From Texas Phoenix palm phytoplasma (GTDB lineage: Bacteria; Bacillota_I; Bacilli_A; Acholeplasmatales; Acholeplasmataceae): a DNA stretch of 64,000 bases. Location of the stretch: positions 122,782 to 186,781 of the forward strand of contig NZ_VBRA02000009.1 of assembly GCF_005774685.2 (NCBI RefSeq), in the 5' to 3' direction. The translations under genes and the position numbers were made by a program. Each line of letters opens with the position of its first letter. Position 1 is the first letter of the stretch. Of the stretch, positions 17,297-27,624 are shown one piece after another. The notes under the pieces are model-generated. The model did no database searches and was not told where the DNA came from. It was given only the letters and a program-made list of their open reading frames with translations.

Positions 17297-18610
17297 TTAT
17301 GACCATACCTCCATTACATGTAGATCTTCTGGTTTAAAAAAAATTCCTACTTTTTTGTTTATTTGTATAAAATCAGTTGTATGAATTTTATATTTTCTAT
17401 ATTGAGTATTTACTATAACTTCCCAATAAACTCCTTTAAATAAAGTAGAATGTACTATTCCTTTTAATAAACCTTTTTCATAATCAACTATATCAATGTC
17501 TTCAGGTCTAATCACTATGTCTACTTTTTGATTTTTTTCAAATCCATAATCAACACATTTAAAATTTTTTTCGTCAAAAAAAACTAAAAAATCTTTTTTC
17601 ATTTTGCCTGAAATTAAGTTAGATTCTCCTATAAATTGAGCTATAAATTTATTAGCTGGTTCATTATAAATATCTTCAGGAGTTCCTATTTGTTGAATCT
17701 CTCCATGATTTATAACAACTATTTTATCGCTCATTGTTAAAGCTTCTTCTTGGTTATGAGTTACAAAAATAAAAGTAATACCTGAATTTTTTTGTATTTC
17801 TTTTAATTCATATTGCATTTCTTGTCTTAATTTTAAATCTAAAGCTGCTAAGGGTTCGTCTAATAAAAGTACTTTTGGTTCATTAATTAATGCTCTTGCT
17901 ATTGCTATTCTTTGTTGTTGTCCTCCTGAAAGTTGACTTATTTCTCTTTTCTCTAAACCCTTTAGACCTACTAATTTTAAATAATGCAATACTTTTTCTT
18001 TTATTATTTTTTCTTTTTGTTTTGAAGATAAAAATTTCTTTTTCAAATTATATAAAATATTTTTATTTTCTTTTTTTAAATTATAAATTTGTTCCTTGTA
18101 TTCTTTTTTTAATTTTTTTATTTGTTTTTTCGTATCTTTATCGCAAAAAAAAATATTAATCCAAAACATAAAATAATTTTTTGGGTAATTTAATATTTTT
18201 TTTAATTGATCATTATAATTTTTTCTAATTTGTTTTATTTTATTTTTTAAATTAAAATTTATAGTTTTAATTTCTTCTTGAACATTTAAATTAAAATTTT
18301 TTATTCTTAAACTAAAAGCTATATTTTCAAAAACATTTAAATGTGTAAATAAAGCATATTTTTGAAAAACAGTATTTATTAATCTTTCGTGAGGAGGAAT
18401 TTGAATTATGCTTTCATTATTAAAAAGAATATCTCCGCTGTTAAATTCATCAAAACCTCCAATTATTTTTAAAATAGTTGTTTTTCCACAACCTGAAGGG
18501 CCTAATAAAGTAACAAATTCATTTTTTTTAATTTGTAAATTAATATTTTTTAAAATTATTTGATTATCAATTACTTTTGTTATAGATTTTAATTCTATTA
18601 AGTTTATCAT
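17297..18610 (-). CDS. potA: polyamine ABC ATPase PotA with coiled-coil insertion
   Basis: A 437-residue ATPase energising polyamine import. Walker A is GPSGCGKTT (37-45), Q-loop Gln83, signature LSGGQ (227-231), Walker B LLLDEP (248-253), then the switch His in [10 protein letters not shown]. The C-terminal TOBE-type regulatory region (about 320-437) includes [10 protein letters not shown] Lys/Glu/Asn-rich segment of about 90 residues (107-198), predicted to be helical or coiled-coil, is inserted between the Q-loop and the signature. PotA proteins of about 370 residues lack it. Mycoplasma PotA is also known to be long. The gene is first in potABCD, preceded by AAAGGA. Confidence 0.93.
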   Translation of the reverse strand: MINLIELKSITKVIDNQIILKNINLQIKKNEFVTLLGPSGCGKTTILKIIGGFDEFNSGDILFNNESIIQIPPHERLINTVFQKYALFTHLNVFENIAFSLRIKNFNLNVQEEIKTINFNLKNKIKQIRKNYNDQLKKILNYPKNYFMFWINIFFCDKDTKKQIKKLKKEYKEQIYNLKKENKNILYNLKKKFLSSKQKEKIIKEKVLHYLKLVGLKGLEKREISQLSGGQQQRIAIARALINEPKVLLLDEPLAALDLKLRQEMQYELKEIQKNSGITFIFVTHNQEEALTMSDKIVVINHGEIQQIGTPEDIYNEPANKFIAQFIGESNLISGKMKKDFLVFFDEKNFKCVDYGFEKNQKVDIVIRPEDIDIVDYEKGLLKGIVHSTLFKGVYWEVIVNTQYRKYKIHTTDFIQINKKVGIFFKPEDLHVMEVWS

Positions 18611-18694
18611 TTTTTTAAATTATCCTTTCTTTCGGAAGAACATAATAACTTTATAATTTTAAAAATATTTATTTTTAATCAATAAAAATTTTTT

Positions 18695-20518
18695 TTATTT
18701 ATCGTAAGAGGATAATATTGCTAAAAAAGCTTTTTGTGGTAATTTTACTTTTCCTAATGATTTCATTTTCTTTTTCCCCTTTTTTTGTTTTGCTAAAAGT
18801 TTTTTTTTACGAGTTACATCTCCACCATAACATTTATCAATAACATTTTTTCTCATTGATTTAATAGTTTCTCTTGTTATAATTTTTTTACCTAAAGATG
18901 CTTGTATAACTATTTCAAACATTTGCCTTGGTATTAATTCTTTTAATTTTTGGCAAATTACTTTCCCTCTATTATAAGCAAAATCTTCGTGAACAATAAA
19001 AGATAAAGCATCTACTACTTCTGAATTTAATAAAATATCTACTTTTTTTAAATTACTAGAATAATATTTATCTAATTGATAATCAAAAGAAGCATATCCT
19101 TTGGTGGCTGATTTTAATTTATCAAAATAATTATAAATAACTTCTAAAAGAGGTAATAAATATTTTAGAGTTACTCTTTTATTATTTAAATATTGAATAT
19201 TTTGTAAAATTCCTCTTTTTTTTTGAGAAATTTCCATTACTGAACCAATATATTCTTCAGGACAAGTAATAAAAGCCATTAAAAAAGGTTCTTCTGTTCT
19301 TTCTATTGATTGATTGATTGGCCATTTGTTTAAATTATCTACAATAATTTTTTTATTTGGTTTTTGATAAACATGAAAAACTACAGAAGGGGCAGTTATA
19401 ATTACTTCTATGTTGAATTCTCTTATTATTCTTTCTTTTGTTATTTCCATATGTAATAGTCCTAGAAATCCTATACGAAAACCAGCACCTAACATATTTG
19501 AATTTTCTTTTTCATAAACTAAAGAAGAATCATTTAATTTTAATTTTTTCAACGCTTCTTTTAAATTATGATATTTATTAAATTCTGCAGGAAATAATCC
19601 GCAAAAAACTACAGGATTTATTTCACGATAACCTGGTAAAGGAGATACTTTATTATATCTACTTAAAGTAATAGTATCTCCTACTTTAATGTCTTCTATG
19701 TTTTTAATAAATGCATTTAAATATCCTATATCTCCTGCTGATAAGAATTTTTTTGGAATAGGATTAGGATTAAATATTCCCACTTCCATTACTTCATAAG
19801 TAGCTTTTGTGGAAATAAAACGAATTTTATCTCCTTTTTTAATAATACCATTAATAATTCTAATAGAAGGAACTACTCCTTTATAAGGATCAAAAAATGA
19901 ATCAAAAATTAAAGCTTGTAAAGGAGCATTTATATCTCCCTTAGGAGGTTTTATATTCTTTACAATACTTTCTAAAATATTTATTACTCCTTCTCCTGTT
20001 TTTCCACTTGCTGCAATAATTAAATCATCTTTTATTCCTAATGTTTCTTTTATTTCTTTTTTTGTTTTTTCTATATTAGCGTTAGGCATATCTATTTTAT
20101 TTAAAATAGGAATAATAGTTAAATTATTTTCTAATGCTAAATAAACATTATTTAAAGTTTGAGATTGAATTCCTTGAGTAGCGTCTATAATTAATAAAAC
20201 TCCTTCACATGCTGCTAATGATCTAGAAACTTCATAATTAAAATCTACATGCCCCGGAGTATCTATTAAATGCATAATATAATTATTTTTATCTAAAGAT
20301 AAATAATTTATTTCTATTGCATTTAACTTAATAGTTATACCTTTTTCTCTTTCTAATTCCATTGAATCTAGAAATTGATTTTTCATTTTTCTTTTGTCTA
20401 TTGTATTAGTAATTTCTAAAATACGATCTGCTAATGTAGATTTTCCATGATCTATATGCGCAATAATGCTAAAATTTCTTATTTTCTTTTTTCTTTGATT
20501 AATTTCATCAAAATTCAT
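18695..20518 (-). CDS. lepA: elongation factor 4 (back-translocating GTPase)
   Basis: A 607-residue ribosome-associated GTPase. G1 is AHIDHGKST (about 20-28), the switch region EREKGITIK, G3 DTPGH (about 86), G4 NKIDMP and G5-like AASGKTGEG. The LepA-specific C-terminal domain with GFRIGFLGLLHMEI, and the ending KKLLAKQKKGKKKMKSLGKVKLPQKAF, are present. Length is standard. It follows rsgA by 28 bases and precedes potA. Confidence 0.96.
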   Translation of the reverse strand: MNFDEINQRKKKIRNFSIIAHIDHGKSTLADRILEITNTIDKRKMKNQFLDSMELEREKGITIKLNAIEINYLSLDKNNYIMHLIDTPGHVDFNYEVSRSLAACEGVLLIIDATQGIQSQTLNNVYLALENNLTIIPILNKIDMPNANIEKTKKEIKETLGIKDDLIIAASGKTGEGVINILESIVKNIKPPKGDINAPLQALIFDSFFDPYKGVVPSIRIINGIIKKGDKIRFISTKATYEVMEVGIFNPNPIPKKFLSAGDIGYLNAFIKNIEDIKVGDTITLSRYNKVSPLPGYREINPVVFCGLFPAEFNKYHNLKEALKKLKLNDSSLVYEKENSNMLGAGFRIGFLGLLHMEITKERIIREFNIEVIITAPSVVFHVYQKPNKKIIVDNLNKWPINQSIERTEEPFLMAFITCPEEYIGSVMEISQKKRGILQNIQYLNNKRVTLKYLLPLLEVIYNYFDKLKSATKGYASFDYQLDKYYSSNLKKVDILLNSEVVDALSFIVHEDFAYNRGKVICQKLKELIPRQMFEIVIQASLGKKIITRETIKSMRKNVIDKCYGGDVTRKKKLLAKQKKGKKKMKSLGKVKLPQKAFLAILSSYDK

Positions 20519-20546
20519 ATATATTCCTTCATTAATAAGAATAATT

Positions 20547-21473
20547 TTAATTTCTTTTTTTTCTTTTAAAATTTTTTTTTTCTATTTCTTCCAATAAAGA
20601 TAAATAATTGTTATATCTTATTTTAGGAATTAAACCTTTATCACAAATTTCTTTGATTTTACAATTTTTTTCTTTTATATGTAGGCAATTAAAACCGAAA
20701 AAACATTTTGTAGAAAAAAAAACAAAATCATTATAGAAATTTTTAACTTCATTAAAATTTATGTCAGATAAATTTAGTTTTGTAAATCCAGGTGTGTCAG
20801 CAATATAACCTTCGTTAAAAAAATATAATTTAGAATTTTTAGTTGTGTGCTTTCCTCTATTTGAACCCTTAGAAACTTCTTGTGTTTTTAAATTTAAAGA
20901 AGTAATAGCATTGATTAAAGTAGATTTTCCTACTCCAGTTTGTCCAGCTAAAATAGTAACTTTATTTTTAAATATTTTATATAAATTTTCTAAACCTATT
21001 TTATTTTTACTATCTACAAAATTTATATCGTAAAATTGTTCATAATATAAAATTTTTTGTTTGAATTCTTTTAATTCTTCTTGATTTAATAAATCTATCT
21101 TAGAAAAAATTAAATTTACTTTAATTTTATATTTATTTAATATTAATAAAAATTTATCTAATAATTTAAAATGAAATTTTGGTTTTTTCAAAGAAAATAC
21201 TAATAAAGCTTGATTAATATTTGCTATATTAGGTCTTTTTAAAGAATTAAATCTCGGCATTATTGAATCTATTAAAAATACATCATTTTTTTTTTCATAA
21301 AAAACTATATCGCCTATTTTTATTTCTATTTTTTTTAAAATTTTATTTTTATTTTTGTCTACAGAACAATATCTTAATTTACCTTTTATTTTAGCATAGT
21401 GTTTTTCTTTTGTTTCTAAATCAATGATAACATATTCTTTTACTAAAAATTCAATTACGATTCCTTTTTGCAA
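20547..21473 (-). CDS. rsgA: ribosome small-subunit GTPase RsgA
   Basis: A 308-residue circularly permuted GTPase that checks 30S maturation. An N-terminal OB fold (about 1-75) is followed by G4 SKID (124-127), then G1 GQTGVGKS (177-184) and G3 DTPG (226-229), which is the permuted order. The zinc-binding knuckle is Cys257, Cys263, His265, Cys271. All ligands are present. It is upstream of lepA in the same unit, and both act on ribosomes. Confidence 0.95.
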   Translation of the reverse strand: MQKGIVIEFLVKEYVIIDLETKEKHYAKIKGKLRYCSVDKNKNKILKKIEIKIGDIVFYEKKNDVFLIDSIMPRFNSLKRPNIANINQALLVFSLKKPKFHFKLLDKFLLILNKYKIKVNLIFSKIDLLNQEELKEFKQKILYYEQFYDINFVDSKNKIGLENLYKIFKNKVTILAGQTGVGKSTLINAITSLNLKTQEVSKGSNRGKHTTKNSKLYFFNEGYIADTPGFTKLNLSDINFNEVKNFYNDFVFFSTKCFFGFNCLHIKEKNCKIKEICDKGLIPKIRYNNYLSLLEEIEKKNFKRKKRN

Positions 21474-21568
21474 AAATTATTCCACACTTTTCTATAAAGT
21501 ATTTATTATATATAAATATTCTATACTATAGTTTTCTTTTTTTGAAAAAAAATAATATAATTTTTAAA

Positions 21569-23998
21569 TTATCTTATTGTTGCTTTATATTTTGTTTTAA
21601 TTTTATTTTCTATTTTATTCATAATTTCTTTTACAATATTTTTTTGCAAATTTTTACTTTGATCATTAAAAATTAATCTAAAAGATAAAGAATATTCTTT
21701 AGAAGAAAATTTTTTATCCTGATAAACATCTATTAATTCGCAATTTATTAATATATCAGTTATTTCTTCTGATAAAGTTTTTAAAATAGTTTCATAGTTA
21801 TATTTTTTTTCTACTAAAATACTTAAATCTCTTACTATAGAAGGTAATTTAGTTATTTCTTTAAAATTTATTTGTTTTTGTTTTTTTTGAAAAAATTCTT
21901 TTTTTAAAGTTAATTCTAAAATAAATGCATTTTTTAAATTGTAAAATTTCTTCAGAGAAGGATGAATTTCTCCTATAAAACCAACTTTTTCATTTTCAAA
22001 AAAAATATCAATTTGATTACCCGGATGTAAGTTGCAATAACTTTTGCTTTTGTATAACAAAAAATTAATATTCAAAAATTTTTCTATTTTTTTTAAAACT
22101 CCTTTTAATATAAAAATAGAACTATTTATATTTTCTTTAATCCAACCAGAATTAATAAAAATTCCGTTTATTCCTAATGATAAATGTAAAATTTCTTCAG
22201 TTTTTTTATTATTTTCTTTTTTGTAAATATTTCCTATTTCAAAAAAAGAATTATCAAAGTTATTATATTTTTGATTATAACTCAAAACTTCTAACATATT
22301 TCCGCTTAAATTTTGTCTTAAAATAGATCTTTCTTGGGAAAGTGGTTTTTTTAATGATAAATAATTTGATTCTTTACCAATTAAAAATAATGAACAATTT
22401 TGTGAATTTACTAAACTATAAGTTATTATTTCGTGAAAACCTAAATTAATTAGTAAAGATTTTAATTTATTTATTTTTTTTTGTTCATCAGAAATTAAAT
22501 TTTTTTTAATTATTTTTTTATTTTCTATAGTATCATAACCATTCATTCTCACTAAATCAGCGATTATATCTTCTTGCGTTTCTATATCATGGCGTCTTAA
22601 AGGTGGTATTACTTCTAAATTGTATTCATCTAAAATTTTTATTTTATAATCTAAATTTTTTAAAAAATTTATTATTTTTTTTAAATCTAAGATAATTCCT
22701 GTTTTTTTTTGAATAAAATCTAAATTTATTAAAATTCTTTTTTTTAAAATTTTTTCTCTAAAAATAGAAATTATATTATCGTTTATAATTATTTCTTTAT
22801 TTAATTTTTTTAAAATAAAAACAGCTTGATTTAAAGAATTTTTTATTAATAAAGGATCGAAACCTCTTGACCAGTTTATAATTTTTTCATTTTTAATATT
22901 TAATCTTTTGCTTGTTTTAAAAATATTTTGGTATTTGAAATAGCTAGACATAATTAAAATTTTATCTGTTTTTTCATTTAAATTATTTTCTTCATTATTA
23001 ATTAACCCAATTAATGAAATTATTTTGTTTTTATTTTTTAAAATTAAATCTTCATTTTTTAAAAAATATTCTTTTCCGCCAGAAATAATAATTTTTTCAT
23101 TATCATAAGAGTTTCTAATTTTGAGGTTATAGTCTGATATATTAGAAACATCTATAACATCTAAAGGAACTCCTGTTTCAATTAGAACTAAATTTATTAC
23201 ATCTATAATATTATTTACTGGAGTTATATCGTGAAATGCTAAAAAACTTCTTAACCACAAAGGAGATTCTTGTACTTTTACATTGGTTAAATAAATATAA
23301 TGAAATTCTTGACAATTTTTATTTTTTAATTCAATTTTAAAAGGATTTTTTTTATTAATTATATCGAGATTATTTAATTTTGGTATTACTAAATTAGCAT
23401 GATTGTAATTATTATTTATTAAAATTGCTTTTAAATCTTTAGCAAATCCTAAATAAGATAACAAATCTCCCCTATCTGGAGTTATAGATAATTTTAAAAA
23501 AAATCCTTTCATGGATAAATAATTTAAAGCACAATTTCCTATAATAGCTTTAGAGTCTTTTTCATCTAAAATTAGAATACCTTTTTTTTCTTCATCTGAT
23601 AAAATTTCATTTTTCAAATTTATTTCTTTAGCAGAACAAATTACTCCTTGAGATTCTATTCCTAAAATTGTTTTTTTATTAACTTTGAGAGAATTTTGTC
23701 CTAAATAAGCTCCTTCTAATGCTACTATTACTTTTTTTTTAATTTTAATATTATCAGCACCACAAATGATAGATAAAATTGACGAACCAATATTTACTTG
23801 TACTAAATTTAATTTTTGGGAGTTTGGTATTTTTTTAAATGATAAAATTTCACCTATTAATAATTTTTTATTATTTTTATTTAAAATATACTCATTTTCT
23901 ACTTCTATCATATGATTATTAATTAATGATTTTAAAAAATTTAAATCCAAATTTGTATATGAAATATATCTTTTTAAAATATTTTCGTTAATTATCAT
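21569..23998 (-). CDS. pheT: phenylalanine-tRNA ligase beta subunit
   Basis: An 809-residue beta subunit of the alpha2-beta2 synthetase. In order it shows the EMAP-type tRNA-binding domain (about 40-150, with GADNIK), the B3/4 editing domain, two B5 domains (NKKIIKKN region with RRHDIETQEDIIADLVRMNGYD), the catalytic-like domain and the anticodon-binding fold at the C-terminus (LPSIVRDLSILVEKKYNYE). Size is normal. It lies downstream of pheS with a 114-base gap. Confidence 0.95.
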   Translation of the reverse strand: MIINENILKRYISYTNLDLNFLKSLINNHMIEVENEYILNKNNKKLLIGEILSFKKIPNSQKLNLVQVNIGSSILSIICGADNIKIKKKVIVALEGAYLGQNSLKVNKKTILGIESQGVICSAKEINLKNEILSDEEKKGILILDEKDSKAIIGNCALNYLSMKGFFLKLSITPDRGDLLSYLGFAKDLKAILINNNYNHANLVIPKLNNLDIINKKNPFKIELKNKNCQEFHYIYLTNVKVQESPLWLRSFLAFHDITPVNNIIDVINLVLIETGVPLDVIDVSNISDYNLKIRNSYDNEKIIISGGKEYFLKNEDLILKNKNKIISLIGLINNEENNLNEKTDKILIMSSYFKYQNIFKTSKRLNIKNEKIINWSRGFDPLLIKNSLNQAVFILKKLNKEIIINDNIISIFREKILKKRILINLDFIQKKTGIILDLKKIINFLKNLDYKIKILDEYNLEVIPPLRRHDIETQEDIIADLVRMNGYDTIENKKIIKKNLISDEQKKINKLKSLLINLGFHEIITYSLVNSQNCSLFLIGKESNYLSLKKPLSQERSILRQNLSGNMLEVLSYNQKYNNFDNSFFEIGNIYKKENNKKTEEILHLSLGINGIFINSGWIKENINSSIFILKGVLKKIEKFLNINFLLYKSKSYCNLHPGNQIDIFFENEKVGFIGEIHPSLKKFYNLKNAFILELTLKKEFFQKKQKQINFKEITKLPSIVRDLSILVEKKYNYETILKTLSEEITDILINCELIDVYQDKKFSSKEYSLSFRLIFNDQSKNLQKNIVKEIMNKIENKIKTKYKATIR

Positions 23999-24112
23999 TT
24001 TTTTATATACCTTTGCGTTAAATTAATGTAATAATTTTATAATTTTTTTCTAATAAAAAAATTTAACTATATTTTTTAAATTATAAATTTTTTAGTGATA
24101 ATATATTAATTT

Positions 24113-25150
24113 TTAATCAATAAATTGATTTAAAAATCTAAAATCATTATTATAAAAATGTCTAATATCTTTTATTCCGTATTTTAACATTGTTATTCTT
24201 TCGATTCCTATACCAAAAGCAAAACCATTAAATTTTTTTGGATCATAACCGCCCTTATAAAGAACTTTAGGATGAATTAAACCTGCACCCATAATTTCTA
24301 AAAAAATTTTTTTATTTTCTTTGTTTTTCATTATTAAATCTACTTCTAAACTAGGCTTAGTGAAAGGAAAATAAGAAGGTCTAAATCTTAATTCTTGTTT
24401 TTCTCCGAAAATCTCTTTTATTAAATTAATAATAATTTCTTTTAAATCTTTTAAATTTACATTATAATCAATCATAAAACCTTCTAATTGAGTAAATTGA
24501 TGACTATGTGTTTCATCATCTTTATCTCTCCTATAAACTTTACCTGAAGAAATAATTTTTAAAGGTTTTGAATTATTATTTAACATAGCTTTTATTTGAA
24601 CTGAAGAAGTATGAGTTCTTAAAAGTGTTTTTGAATCTATATCAAGATAAAAAGAATCTTGCATATCTCTAGCTGGATGATCTTTTTCTATGTTAAGCAT
24701 TTCAAAATTATATAAATCTGTTACTATTTCTTTTCCTTCGATAATTGAATATCCTAATTTTAAAAAAAATTTTTCTATTTGTTTAATCGTTTTGTTTAAA
24801 GGATGAAGAGAACCTTTTTTAAAATTAAATTCTGGTAAAGTTATATCTGTTTCATCTTTTTTTAAAATTTGTTCTAAATGTTTTTGTTCTAAAAAAAATT
24901 TTTTTTCTTTTAATAAAAAAATAATTTTTTCTTTTAAAAAATTAATTTTTTGTCCTGCTGTTTTTTTATCTTCTTGTGAATTAAAATTTTTAATTTCTTT
25001 TAATAAAAAAGAAAAATAACCATTTTTTCCTAAATAAGATATTTCTAATTCGGTTATTTTTTTTATTTCTTGTGTTTCTTTTAATTGTTGTGTTATTTTA
25101 TTTTTTATTTTTTCTATTTTTTCTTGTAATTGACAAATATTTTTTTTCAT
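24113..25150 (-). CDS. pheS: phenylalanine-tRNA ligase alpha subunit
   Basis: A 345-residue catalytic subunit. An N-terminal coiled coil (about 1-85) precedes the class II core. Motif 2 includes YRRDKDDETHSHQFTQLEGFMID (key residues only partly conserved outside the family), with LRTHTSSVQIKAM and motif 3 GFAFGIGIERITML (about 310-323). It is upstream of pheT, as usual in bacteria. The ATG is followed by a typical lysine-rich start. Confidence 0.95.
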   Translation of the reverse strand: MKKNICQLQEKIEKIKNKITQQLKETQEIKKITELEISYLGKNGYFSFLLKEIKNFNSQEDKKTAGQKINFLKEKIIFLLKEKKFFLEQKHLEQILKKDETDITLPEFNFKKGSLHPLNKTIKQIEKFFLKLGYSIIEGKEIVTDLYNFEMLNIEKDHPARDMQDSFYLDIDSKTLLRTHTSSVQIKAMLNNNSKPLKIISSGKVYRRDKDDETHSHQFTQLEGFMIDYNVNLKDLKEIIINLIKEIFGEKQELRFRPSYFPFTKPSLEVDLIMKNKENKKIFLEIMGAGLIHPKVLYKGGYDPKKFNGFAFGIGIERITMLKYGIKDIRHFYNNDFRFLNQFID

Positions 25151-25268
25151 AATTAGAATTTATAAATCCTTTTTTATTTTTATAAATATTAATTTTATAA
25201 AAATAAATATCTTTTTTAAAAATTTTAAAAAATTTAATTTTAAAAAAATTTATATAAAAATTTTATTT

Positions 25269-25937
25269 TTATTTTTTAAAATTTTTTTTTTTAAAAAAAA
25301 TAAATTTATTTTCAGTTCCTTTTAATATTTTCGTTATATTATTATAATGTTTTAAAAAAATAATTATACTTATTAACCATATAAAAAATATTTCAAATGA
25401 TTTAATAGAATTATGATTGAAAAAATGAGAGTTTAACAAAGCTATATTAACAATTAAAGTTGCTATTATAGAAGCTAAAGAAGCATAACCAAAGCAAAGT
25501 AAAAAAATAATAAAAGTGAAAATACCTAATATTCCGATACTAATGTTTATACCAGAAATAACTCCTACAGAAGTAGCAATAGCTTTGCCACCTTTAAAAT
25601 TATTAAAAATAGAAAAAATATGACCTATTATTGCTGCTATACCGAAAAAAATTCTTTTTTCTTTAATTGAATTATCTAAATTCAATATATTGTAAAAATT
25701 GTTTTTAATCAAAAAGATAGCTAAAAATCCTTTTAAAAAATCTAAAATAAATACAATTATAGCGTATTTAAAACCTAAAATTCTTGCAGCATTTGAAGAA
25801 CCAATGTTTTTAGAACCTAAAAAACGTAAGTCTTTTTTTTTAAAAATTTTACCTATTAATAAACCAAAAGGAATAGATCCGATTAAATAAAAAATAGTAA
25901 CAAGAATTACTGTTAAAAATTCATTATTCATATTCAT
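25269..25937 (-). CDS. plsY: acyl-phosphate:glycerol-3-phosphate acyltransferase
   Basis: A 222-residue membrane enzyme that transfers the acyl group of acyl-phosphate to glycerol 3-phosphate, giving lysophosphatidic acid. Motif 1 GSKNIGSSNAARILG (about 41-55), motif 2 FKGGKAIATSVGV (about 113-125) and five hydrophobic segments are as in PlsY. It fits with CdsA and the FakA-like kinase in phospholipid assembly from scavenged fatty acids. It ends in a basic tail. Confidence 0.92.
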   Translation of the reverse strand: MNMNNEFLTVILVTIFYLIGSIPFGLLIGKIFKKKDLRFLGSKNIGSSNAARILGFKYAIIVFILDFLKGFLAIFLIKNNFYNILNLDNSIKEKRIFFGIAAIIGHIFSIFNNFKGGKAIATSVGVISGINISIGILGIFTFIIFLLCFGYASLASIIATLIVNIALLNSHFFNHNSIKSFEIFFIWLISIIIFLKHYNNITKILKGTENKFIFFKKKNFKK

Positions 25938-26028
25938 AATATTTTACATTCCTTTTTTTATCTAAAAAACATTTTTTTTATTAATTATAACATATAAAAT
26001 ATGTTAGAATAAATCAAAATAACAATTT

Positions 26029-26742
26029 TTAATGCGAATGATTATAAATTTTTTTAATTTTTTTTTTCATGGACAATAATAAAATAAAATTAATTAAGTT
26101 TGAAGTTATTATTGGAATTATATTTAATATCCAAAGTACAAAAAAACTCTTAATATTATGATTTTTTAATATATTTAAAAAAAATTTTAACCCATTGTTG
26201 TTTAAATTATAATTATTTTCCAATAAATTTTTAATACGATAAAAAAAAACAATATATCCGTTTAAAGTTCTAGAGATACTTTGCAATAATATTAAAAAAA
26301 TTAAAAATAAAATTGTTTTTTTATTCAAAATAGATTCTTTTTCTTTATTTTTAAAGCTTAAACATAAAATAACATATGACAAAATAGGAACAAAACTTCC
26401 TAATAATATATTTAAAGTTAAATTATAATTATCTTTTGTAAAATTTTTTTTTAAATTATTCATTAAATTAAACCAATCATTATAAATAATATATCTAGGT
26501 AAAGAATAAGTAAAAGTATCCAAAATAAAATATATAATGATGATAATAAAAGCATGTCTGAATTTAAATAAAAAACATACAATAAATAAAGGAAAATGCC
26601 AAAATACCCAAAAATTAGAATAAACTATGGGCATTTTTATTCTAAATGGTAATAAAAAATTTAATTGAGATAAAATTAAACATAAAGAAATTAAAAAAGC
26701 TCCTAAAGTAATTTGTTTTAAATTTATATTTTTTATTTTCAT
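26029..26742 (-). CDS. predicted membrane protein, possible ECF-type substrate-binding subunit
   Basis: A 237-residue hydrophobic protein with about six membrane segments and a cytoplasmic basic end. The N-terminal layout, LGAFLISLCLILSQLNFLLP followed by two helices and an aromatic loop, recalls S components of energy-coupling-factor vitamin transporters, but no diagnostic motif is clear. I do not recognise the family. No riboswitch is seen before it, and no ECF ATPase genes are in the window. An AAGG site lies before the ATG. Confidence 0.5.
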   Translation of the reverse strand: MKIKNINLKQITLGAFLISLCLILSQLNFLLPFRIKMPIVYSNFWVFWHFPLFIVCFLFKFRHAFIIIIIYFILDTFTYSLPRYIIYNDWFNLMNNLKKNFTKDNYNLTLNILLGSFVPILSYVILCLSFKNKEKESILNKKTILFLIFLILLQSISRTLNGYIVFFYRIKNLLENNYNLNNNGLKFFLNILKNHNIKSFFVLWILNIIPIITSNLINFILLLSMKKKIKKIYNHSH

Positions 26743-26846
26743 GTTAACCTTTTTATTAATTAATATAAAATTTTTTTAAAAAAATCATTATTAACATTTA
26801 TATTTATTTATTTTTTATTTCTTTAATAAAAAAAAATTAAAAAAAC

Positions 26847-26921
26847 GAATAAAAAATTTAAAATAAATAAAAATTTATTATTTTTTTTATAAAAATTATT
26901 ATTTATTTTAAATTTTTATTC
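26847..26921. repeat. long inverted repeat
   Basis: Two arms of about 23 bases (GAATAAAAAATTTAAAATAA and on; complementary arm ending TTTTTATTC) around a 28-base A+T spacer. It lies about 105 bases upstream of the membrane protein gene (minus) and could be a terminator or a palindromic remnant. Confidence 0.6.
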
Positions 26922-27221
26922 TTATTTTCATTTAAATTTTTATAATTTTTTTTAAATAAGATTTAAAAAAAGTAAATTTAAACGAACTAATCATTAATAA
27001 ATTAAATTTTTACTAATTAATTATAAAATTTTTATTATTAAAAGTCAATTATGTTTTTTTTAAAAAAAATAATAAATTTTTGTAAATTTATAAAATAACT
27101 TTAGTTATAATAATATTTTATTATTTTTAATAATCTAAAAATAGATATTTTTTCAAAAAATTAAACTAAAAAACCACTTTTTTAAAAAAAAATTTTAAAA
27201 TTTATATATTTTTATACAATA

Positions 27222-27305
27222 ATGAAAAAAAAATTTTATTTTTTAATATTTTTAGTTTACATAATATACATTATAGGAAGTAATATAAAACAAAAAAGAA
27301 CCTAA
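27222..27305 (+). pseudogene. signal-peptide-like remnant
   Basis: ATG at 27222 opens 27 codons beginning MKKKFYFLIFLVYIIYIIGS, a lysine-then-hydrophobic N-terminus like that of secreted Mollicute proteins. It stops at 27303-27305. There is no Shine-Dalgarno. It may be the leftover of a secreted-protein gene, or chance in A+T DNA. Confidence 0.2.
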
Positions 27306-27624
27306 TAAACGACATTTTAAAAAAGTGATTTTTATAAATTTTTTTAAAATTTTTTAATTAGATTAAAAATAATATAATTTGCAAAAAACATGTAAAAAAG
27401 GAGTTTTTTGAATTATTTTTTTTTGCAATATTATTCAATTAATATTATTTATAATAATATTTTATTATTAAAACTAAATATAATATTTTTTTTTATTTCA
27501 AAATAAAAAAATATATTATAATAAAAATTGTTTATTATTAAATTTAATAACTAAATTTTTACATTTTTTTATATTTTAATAATTTTAACAATAAAAAAAT
27601 AAAATTAGAAAAGAAGGAAGAATA

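Larger units (their letters stand above)
26743..27624. other. 882-base gene-poor stretch
   Basis: Extremely A+T-rich DNA with no supported gene. Contents seen: a 23-bp near-perfect inverted repeat (26847-26921), inverted arms ACCACTTTTTTAAAA near 27171 and TTTTAAAAAAGTG near 27314, a 27-codon signal-peptide-like frame (27222-27305), and a TATAAT-like box near 27513, probably for the split gene. Confidence 0.5.

Noticed and set aside
27408..27506. Small frame with AAAGGAG and a TTG start
   Set aside because: About 32 codons of Phe/Ile/Asn with no family resemblance; the site may be chance in A+T DNA.
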